Positions 38,884-43,836 of a DNA stretch of 43,836 nucleotides are shown here, one piece after another. Position 1 is the first letter of the stretch. Every line of letters begins with the position of its first letter. The translations under genes and the position numbers were made by a program. The notes beneath the pieces are model-generated. The model did no database searches, was not told the origin of the DNA, and was given only the letters and a program-made list of their open reading frames with translations. The DNA is from Thermoplasmata archaeon (lineage in GTDB: Archaea > Thermoplasmatota > Thermoplasmata > Lutacidiplasmatales > UBA184). The stretch is taken from contig JAKASE010000018.1 of assembly GCA_021819135.1 (NCBI GenBank), positions 1-43,836 of the forward strand. Reading direction: 5' to 3'.

Positions 38884-40388
38884 GCGGGTACATCGCGAGC
38901 CTTCCCCGCCGCCAGCGAATCCTCTTCCCCGACACGCTTGACGACTACGTCACGGACGACAACCCGGTCCGGTTCCTCGATGCCTTCGTGGATTCGATCG
39001 ACCTCGCCCGTCTCGGGTTCACTCACGCGGAGCCTCCCGACACCGGCCGGCCTCCGTATCGGCCGAGCGACCTGCTCAAGCTCTACCTCTACGGCTACCT
39101 CAACAAGGTCCGTTCCAGCCGGCGACTCGAAAGGGAATGTCAGCGGAACGTCGAGGTGATCTGGCTGATGCGCAAGCTCGCCCCGGACTTCAAGACGATC
39201 GCCGACTTCCGCAAGGACAACGTCGACTGTATCCGCCCCCTCTTCCAGGTCCTCGTGGGGTTCTGCAAGGAGCTGGAGCTGTTGGACCGGGATCGGGTGG
39301 CCATTGACGGGAGCAAGTTCCTCGCGGTGAACTCGAAGGATCGGCACTTCGACCCGGACAAGCTGCGGGACAAGCTGAAGCGGATCGACGAGAAGGTCGA
39401 CCGGTATCTGCGTGAGCTCGACGAGAACGACGCGAAGGAGGATGGGGAGGTCCCCTTCCCCTCGCGCGTATCGAACCTGAAGGAGAAGATCGCACAGCTC
39501 AAGGAACGCCAGGCGAAGTATCGAGGCTACCAGGAGCGCATGGCGCGGACCGGGGAGGCCGAGATCTCGCTGACCGACCCCGAGAGCCGGATGATGCGGT
39601 GCAACGACCGCCTCGACCTCGCCTACAACGGGGAGATCGCGGTGGAGGTGAAGAACAAGCTGATCGTCGCCTACGACGTCACCACCGACGTCGCCGACAA
39701 CCACCAGTTGGTTCCGATGGCCGAACGGGCCCGGGAGGCTCTCGGGGTCGACCGGCTGCGAGCGATCGCCGACCGGGGGTACTTCGACGGCGAACAGATC
39801 AGCCGCTGCGAAGCGAACGGCATCACTCCCTACGTCCCCGAGCCGGAGCGGGCGAAGGGGATGGGCGATCGGGAGGGCATCTCGCCGGAGTTCTACGCCA
39901 CTCAGTTCGTCTACGACCCCTCCTCGGATACGGTCGTCTGCCCCGCCGGGCACCGTTTGCTACTTCGATCGGAGTACGTCCACCGATGGCCCCAACGACC
40001 CGAAGGCATGGTCATTCGGCGCTACGCGACGGACCGCTGTCGGACCTGTCCCCACTTCATGACGCGCTGCACGCGGAACCCTCGAGGGCGGTGGATCCGT
40101 CGGACGGAGTACGCGGACGTCGTGGAGGCGTTGCGCTCTCGGATGAGCAGTCCCGAGGGTCGAGCGACCTTCGAACTGCGGAAGTCGACGGTGGAACACC
40201 CGTTCGGAACCATGAAGCGCGGGTTCGATCAAGGGTATCTGCTGTTGAAAGGACTGCGGAAAGTGACCGGGGAACTCGGCCTGACAATGCTGGCCTACAA
40301 TCTGCGGAGGATCCTCACCTTGGTCGGAACTCGAGGGCTGACGGACAAGCTGACGACTCGGGCTCGACCGCGGGCCCAAACAGGCTGA
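38880..40388 (+). CDS. IS1182-family DDE transposase
   Basis: This is a 502-residue protein starting with the overlapping GTG. The N-terminal domain (FPDTLDDYVTDDNPVRFLDA, then PPYRPSDLLKLYLYGYLNKV) is the DUF772 segment of IS1182/IS5-like enzymes. The catalytic residues are D143 in RVAIDGSKF, the second Asp in AIADRGYFDGEQI and the Glu in STVEHPFGTMKRGF. A zinc-finger-like CRTCPHFMTRC precedes the last part. Between D143 and the second Asp is a long charged coiled insertion (VSNLKEKIAQLKERQAKYRG). The frame is intact and both inverted repeats are present, so the element could be mobile. Confidence 0.92.
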   Translation: MSGYIASLPRRQRILFPDTLDDYVTDDNPVRFLDAFVDSIDLARLGFTHAEPPDTGRPPYRPSDLLKLYLYGYLNKVRSSRRLERECQRNVEVIWLMRKLAPDFKTIADFRKDNVDCIRPLFQVLVGFCKELELLDRDRVAIDGSKFLAVNSKDRHFDPDKLRDKLKRIDEKVDRYLRELDENDAKEDGEVPFPSRVSNLKEKIAQLKERQAKYRGYQERMARTGEAEISLTDPESRMMRCNDRLDLAYNGEIAVEVKNKLIVAYDVTTDVADNHQLVPMAERAREALGVDRLRAIADRGYFDGEQISRCEANGITPYVPEPERAKGMGDREGISPEFYATQFVYDPSSDTVVCPAGHRLLLRSEYVHRWPQRPEGMVIRRYATDRCRTCPHFMTRCTRNPRGRWIRRTEYADVVEALRSRMSSPEGRATFELRKSTVEHPFGTMKRGFDQGYLLLKGLRKVTGELGLTMLAYNLRRILTLVGTRGLTDKLTTRARPRAQTG

Positions 40389-40519
40389 CAGGAGACTTCC
40401 CCGACGCTGGAAAGGGAGGGGAAGCCGGACCGGCGCCCCCTCGTCGGCTTTTCACACGGTCTCGCTGCCTTTCGACCCCTTCGCGATTCCCTCCCAAATG
40501 GGGAAGCCGCGCCGGTCCG

Positions 40520-41008
40520 CTACGTCTCGTTGCCGCGCGCGAGCAGAAGGCTCAGAAACGCCAAACTGAAGGCGATCAGGAAACCGAGAGACATACCGTA
40601 CGAGAAGGTGTTGTTCTCTCCCAAGAAGAGGAACTCCATCCCGCTGACTCCCGCACCCAGAACGGCGGCGAACGTCCCCCCGGTCGCGACGACGAGGAGA
40701 AGGTTTCGGGAGAGCGCAGAAACCGCGAACGTCAGAAGGGCGACGAGGCCAAGGACCATGCCGGTCACCATGTGTGCCATCACGGCGCCCATTCCCGGTT
40801 GGACCATCAGCTGCATCATGCCGTACATCCCCAATATCGGCGAAGGGAGAGTCACGTACAGGTTGACGAACATCCCCACGGCGAACTGGAGCGCCAGGAG
40901 CGCCAATTCCAGGGAAACGAGAACGACTACGAGAGTATAGGGGCTCGTCCCGCGCGCTTCGGTTCCGCGAGCATCGGGGGGCCGGAAGGCGGTGGACGCT
41001 TGCGACAT
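40520..41008 (-). CDS. Four-helix integral membrane protein, unknown family
   Basis: This is a 162-residue protein with ATG at 41006-41008. Four membrane segments are clear: TLVVVLVSLELALLALQFAV, MAHMVTGMVLGLVALLTFAV, LLLVVATGGTFAAVLGAGVS and MSLGFLIAFSLAFLSLLLA. Between the first two is a Met-rich loop (GMYGMMQLMVQPGMGAVMAH) that could contact copper or haem; His 80-82 is the only His in a membrane segment. It is divergent from the DoxD-like pair with a 130-base gap and close to the blue-copper gene, so an electron-transport role is possible but unproven. Confidence 0.7.
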   Translation of the reverse strand: MSQASTAFRPPDARGTEARGTSPYTLVVVLVSLELALLALQFAVGMFVNLYVTLPSPILGMYGMMQLMVQPGMGAVMAHMVTGMVLGLVALLTFAVSALSRNLLLVVATGGTFAAVLGAGVSGMEFLFLGENNTFSYGMSLGFLIAFSLAFLSLLLARGNET

Positions 41009-41138
41009 GGCCAACCCACCGGAAACTGCCGCAGGCTACATCACTTTTGTCCGAACCCCCGGCGCCCACTCGACGCGTCGGACGAACGCAGGGCTCTTGG
41101 CTCTCCTCGGCCTGGACCGGGCGAAGTGCCGGCGCGCA

Positions 41139-41993
41139 ATGTCGAGCCTATTCCTCCCCGCGGAGCTCACGGCCATCCTCTTGGCGTTCGTGGTGCTCGT
41201 TCTTGGCGTACTGTTCGCGTTTCCCGAGAGGTTTCGCCTGCGGTCTCCCGGGAGCCGCGTGACCGCCCTCCGTCTGGTGGTCGGAACCGTCCTCGCCGTC
41301 GACGCCACGCTCCAGTTCCTGCCCGGGGCCCTCCCCCAGGTGGCCTACCTGCTCGTCGTGGGTGCCGGCCAAGATCAACCCTCCCTGGCCTGGTGGTACT
41401 CCTACTGGGCCAGTGTGATCGCTCAGAACCCCGGGTTCTGGTGGTACGGAACCGGGGTCCTGACCGCGTCCCTCGCGGCCTGCCTGATCCTGGGAGTGGC
41501 GCGACGGATCGCCTACGTGGTCGGCTTCGCCTTCGGCCTCGGGCTTTGGGCGATCCCGAACGGGTTCGGCGGCCCCTTCGTGGCGCCCAACACCGATGTC
41601 GGCGGGGGACTGCTCTACGCCCTTCTCTTCTTGATCCTCCTCCAGGCGGATTCCTTCTCTGGCCCGGCCCGCCTAGCGGGTGATGGCTTTCTCGAGCACC
41701 GATGGCCGAGATGGCGGCTGATTGGCGGCGCCTCGTTCTCCCCGCTGCCTACCGATGATACCCGCGTTCGGGGAGACCCGGGTCTTCCGCCCATAATGGA
41801 CAAACCCTCGGTGGACCGGCTTTCTTTGACCCCTACGCGACCCGGGATGGCGGACCGGGTTGCGGCCGGGAGCGGGACCGATGGTCCACCCAGCGTTCCG
41901 GCAGAAAGCCGCCAAAGGCGTCGGGTGGAGGTCGGACCCCCGACCTCCGGAGGTCCGCAGACTCCTCAACTATCGACCGTGGACGGGAAGTGA
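41139..41993 (+). CDS. DoxD/DoxX-family membrane protein (first copy)
   Basis: I choose the ATG at 41139 because membrane-like sequence begins at once (LFLPAELTAILLAFVVLVLG); an ATG at 40992 opens the same frame but adds a charged leader and would overlap the divergent gene. This gives 284 residues with four to five helices. It has the family lines LRLVVGTVLAVDATLQFLPG, FWWYGTGVLTASLAACLILG and WAIPNGFGGPFVAPNTDVGG. The last resembles the conserved segment of the thiosulfate:quinone oxidoreductase subunit DoxD. A soluble Arg/Pro-rich tail of about 80 residues is added. The second DoxD-like gene starts seven bases after the stop, so they form an operon. Confidence 0.8.
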   Translation: MSSLFLPAELTAILLAFVVLVLGVLFAFPERFRLRSPGSRVTALRLVVGTVLAVDATLQFLPGALPQVAYLLVVGAGQDQPSLAWWYSYWASVIAQNPGFWWYGTGVLTASLAACLILGVARRIAYVVGFAFGLGLWAIPNGFGGPFVAPNTDVGGGLLYALLFLILLQADSFSGPARLAGDGFLEHRWPRWRLIGGASFSPLPTDDTRVRGDPGLPPIMDKPSVDRLSLTPTRPGMADRVAAGSGTDGPPSVPAESRQRRRVEVGPPTSGGPQTPQLSTVDGK

Positions 41994-42000
41994 GCGGACC

Positions 42001-42738
42001 ATGAGCGTGGTCGCCCTGGCCTTCGAGGTTGTCGTCCTGCTCTTCGTCGGACTGGTAAGCTCCCTTGCCCTCGCTGCCACCGTGGGGAGACGGCTTCGTG
42101 GGGTCCTTTCCCCATCCGTCCGGACTACGGCCCTTCGAGTCCTGTTCGGAGCCGTCTGGATAGCGGATGGCCTGCTCCGATTCGTTCCCGGTAGCTACTC
42201 GCAGCTCTCGTACTGGTTGGTCGTCATGATCGAGGACGGTCAACCGGCCTGGCTGATGGGCTGGTTCTCATTCTGGACGGGCATCATCGCGGGATCCCCG
42301 GCATTCTGGTGGTACGGTTTCGGGTTGATGGAACTCGCCATCGGGTTCTGCCTGTTCACGGGATTTCTGCGCAGGCCCGTGTACCTTCTCGGCCTGGCCC
42401 TCAGCATCTTCCTCTGGACAGTACCCCAGGGTTTCGGAGGACCCTATGGTCCCGGGAGTACCGACATGGGTACCGGAATCCTGTACGCTGTCGTCTTCCT
42501 CGCCTTGCTCCATCTCGACTCGATTTCGGGACCGCCCCGTTTCACGCTCGACACGACCCTGGGACGGTGGTGGCCGGCGTGGCAACGGCTGGTTCAAGCC
42601 CGGGTCCCGACGCAGCCAGCCGCTGCACCGCGGGAATCTGGCGTCAGCCTCGGACGGTCAGCTGACCGTACATCCCGGATTGAGCGTGGCCCGGCATCAT
42701 ACAGAGATACCAGAACGTCCCCGGGCCCGCGAAGCTGA
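42001..42738 (+). CDS. DoxD/DoxX-family membrane protein (second copy)
   Basis: This 245-residue protein is a paralog of the gene just upstream. ALRVLFGAVWIADGLLRFVP, WLMGWFSFWTGIIAGSPAFW, GLMELAIGFCLFTGFLRRPV and PQGFGGPYGPGSTDMGTGIL repeat the DoxD-like pattern. Four to five membrane helices are expected. DoxD is the large subunit of the archaeal thiosulfate:quinone oxidoreductase, but DoxX relatives have other roles and no DoxA gene is seen here. The last 31 codons run antisense through the C terminus of the blue-copper gene, so the functional protein may end earlier or the tail may be unconstrained. Confidence 0.78.
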   Translation: MSVVALAFEVVVLLFVGLVSSLALAATVGRRLRGVLSPSVRTTALRVLFGAVWIADGLLRFVPGSYSQLSYWLVVMIEDGQPAWLMGWFSFWTGIIAGSPAFWWYGFGLMELAIGFCLFTGFLRRPVYLLGLALSIFLWTVPQGFGGPYGPGSTDMGTGILYAVVFLALLHLDSISGPPRFTLDTTLGRWWPAWQRLVQARVPTQPAAAPRESGVSLGRSADRTSRIERGPASYRDTRTSPGPRS

Positions 42739-43366
42739 GCGTGGCAGCGGTGGTCTGGTAGACCGGGTTGGCACTCGTTGCCGGTATTCCATTGACCATC
42801 ATCGACCCGACGGAAAGCCAGCAGCCGTTCCCGCCACCCATTCCCATCATGCCTCCCCCGCTCATCATCGGCATGTACGGATACGGCGGCGGCTGGGTTG
42901 TCAGGGCGAAGTCGTGCGACTCGTTGTCCATGTTGATGAATTCGAACCGCACCGGCTCTCCCGAAGGCACGGAGAGTTGCGGGTTCACGAGTCCGTAGCT
43001 CAGGAAGTAGTTCCCGGAGTGAGGATACCACACGGGCGCCCCCTCGACGAGCAACGTCGCCCCGGGGGCACTGACCGTGATCGAATTCATCGCCGGAGTT
43101 TCGCTGACCCCCGGGGGCAGGGAGTTTTCTTCGGTGAACGTCTGATTGTTGATCGTCGAGACCATCGGATCGCGCTGGGCGATCGAGGGGCATCCCGCCG
43201 AAGCCAGTGCCGGCGCCTCGACGATCATGTAGGCGAAGGCAGTCCCCGCGAGACCGACGAGGATCGCCACCACCAGAACGACGATTACGGGCCCGAGAGG
43301 ACGACCCGGAGGGTGCTGGTTGGTCGCCGCCGGGTCAATGGCGACATGCTCCTTGCCGGCCATCAT
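42644..43366 (-). CDS. Membrane-anchored blue-copper (cupredoxin) protein
   Basis: This is a 240-residue protein. Residues 26-46 are a membrane anchor (PVIVVLVVAILVGLAGTAFA), followed by an external domain. The type-1 copper ligands are visible: His in NMDNESHDFAL, and Cys, His and Met in FWYLCMMPGHAQSGMYGQL (C-x4-H-x4-M). A Met/Gly-rich loop (YMPMMSGGGMMGMGGGNGCW) interrupts the fold and might bind additional copper. It should be a membrane-tethered single-electron carrier, comparable to sulfocyanin or rusticyanin. The ATG overlaps the stop of the DoxD-like gene upstream (ATGA), so electrons from that protein may pass to it (inference). The C terminus overlaps the convergent DoxD-like gene by 95 bases. 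Confidence 0.85.
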   Translation of the reverse strand: MMAGKEHVAIDPAATNQHPPGRPLGPVIVVLVVAILVGLAGTAFAYMIVEAPALASAGCPSIAQRDPMVSTINNQTFTEENSLPPGVSETPAMNSITVSAPGATLLVEGAPVWYPHSGNYFLSYGLVNPQLSVPSGEPVRFEFINMDNESHDFALTTQPPPYPYMPMMSGGGMMGMGGGNGCWLSVGSMMVNGIPATSANPVYQTTAATLSFAGPGTFWYLCMMPGHAQSGMYGQLTVRG

Positions 43367-43836
43367 GGGTCCTGCCGGACCGGAGGAGTTGCTGGGACCT
43401 CATGAGGTCTGCGAGAAACCCTCTCCGAACGGCGGAATACCGAAGTAGAGACCTCCGCCCAGCGGGCCCAGCCCGGCCAACGGCGCTCGATCCAGCCGTC
43501 GACGGTCCCCACCTTCGCGGATGGGTCGGCGTCGAGCACCAACAGGAACAGGAGTGCGATCGCGTAAATGACGCCCACTCCCACGTCAAAAGTGCCGACG
43601 TCGTAAGGGCCCCCGAACCCATTGGGAACCGCCCAAATGAACAAGCTCAGGCCCATCCCCCCGAGGTAGGCTGTCTTTCTCAAGAGTCCCAAGATGAGCG
43701 AAACGCACAACGCGAGTTCGAGAAAGGTGACGACCCCCACGTCCAGTGCTGCGTACTGCTGGGCTTGGACCACCCAGAAGGCATACCAGCCGGAGAGCCA
43801 GGAAGGCTGGCCGATGCTCGCGGCGAGAACGCTCTC
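43363..43836 (-). CDS. DoxD/DoxX-family membrane protein (third copy, truncated by window end)
   Basis: The frame is open to the edge of the window, and its 5' part is missing. The visible 157 residues begin with SVLAASIGQPSWLSGWYAFW and include TFLELALCVSLILGLLRKTA, LSLFIWAVPNGFGGPYDVGT and FDVGVGVIYAIALLFLLVLD, the same layout as the two copies at 41139-42738. A short Arg-rich tail follows. The gene overlaps the cupredoxin start by ATGA, so the two are translated together. This pairing is the best evidence in the window that these DoxD-like proteins work with a copper electron carrier. Confidence 0.82.
   Translation of the reverse strand, partial: ESVLAASIGQPSWLSGWYAFWVVQAQQYAALDVGVVTFLELALCVSLILGLLRKTAYLGGMGLSLFIWAVPNGFGGPYDVGTFDVGVGVIYAIALLFLLVLDADPSAKVGTVDGWIERRWPGWARWAEVSTSVFRRSERVSRRPHEVPATPPVRQDP

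Larger units (their letters stand above)
38619..40471. mobile_element. IS1182-family insertion element
   Basis: The inverted ends are GAGACTGTGTGAAAA at 38627-38641 and its counterpart at 40449-40463 (14 of 15 bases match). Weaker similarity reaches AAGG just outside each arm, giving arms of about 23 bases. The element contains a DUF2080-like gene coupled to a full DDE transposase. I could not define a target duplication with confidence. Confidence 0.8.

Noticed and set aside
40992..41138. Upstream start for the first DoxD-like gene
   Set aside because: It would add a charged 49-residue leader and overlap the divergent membrane-protein gene. The ATG at 41139 starts directly at the membrane-type sequence.
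1..43836. tRNA or rRNA genes
   Set aside because: I looked for the T-loop pattern GTTCRA with a paired stem and for rRNA-like conserved blocks and found none convincing. A covariance-model scan would be needed to exclude a diverged tRNA.

Overview
The window reads as a GC-rich archaeal chromosome segment, most likely from a Thermoplasmatota lineage. The reasons are several. Start codons follow TATA-like boxes closely, with little leader sequence. There are large secreted proteins built from FTETGLPSGTSW-type beta domains and a NosD-like beta-helix, an AbrB-PhoU fusion, ArnR-like and other winged-helix proteins, and Hdr-type and DoxD-like redox genes. I see no rRNA, tRNA or CRISPR array. The taxonomic call is inference.

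1-4.7 kb is an accessory island. Tyrosine-recombinase genes alternate with nucleotidyltransferase/HEPN pairs: an integrase fragment, a zinc-ribbon MNT with a frameshifted HepT-like partner, a full-length integrase lacking most catalytic residues, an intact MNT-HEPN pair, and an integrase with a complete active site. 4.7-20.8 kb holds three giant or large surface proteins, an IS5-type element with two passenger genes (7783-9368), an ArnR-like regulator, a cupin protein with a duplicated 97-bp upstream relic, a kelch/PKD surface protein, a FAD oxidoreductase, and a membrane protein next to a solo IS end.

20.9-31.6 kb is the metabolic core. It holds a YgfG-like methylmalonyl-CoA decarboxylase, an MBL-fold hydrolase, an AbrB-PhoU protein, and a tightly overlapped minus-strand operon. 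In transcription order the operon is tusA, MvhD-like, HdrA with an inserted GltD/NfnB module, a second HdrA, a small winged-helix protein, HdrC and HdrB. A dsrE2 gene lies just upstream on its own promoter. Together they suggest a sulfur-carrier-linked, NAD(P)H-coupled Hdr-like complex.

32.1-37.3 kb is a compact integrated replicon: endonuclease VII, PrimPol/D5 helicase, a ~100-bp quasi-palindrome that could be an origin, a zinc-binding small protein, an m4C-type DNA methyltransferase and a serine recombinase. The recombinase carries an Arg-to-Cys change at a conserved active-site position. 37.3-43.8 kb has an OB-fold protein, a GNAT acetyltransferase, an IS1182-type element with a DUF2080-like gene, and a cluster of DoxD/DoxX-like membrane proteins around a blue-copper protein, the last gene running off the window end.
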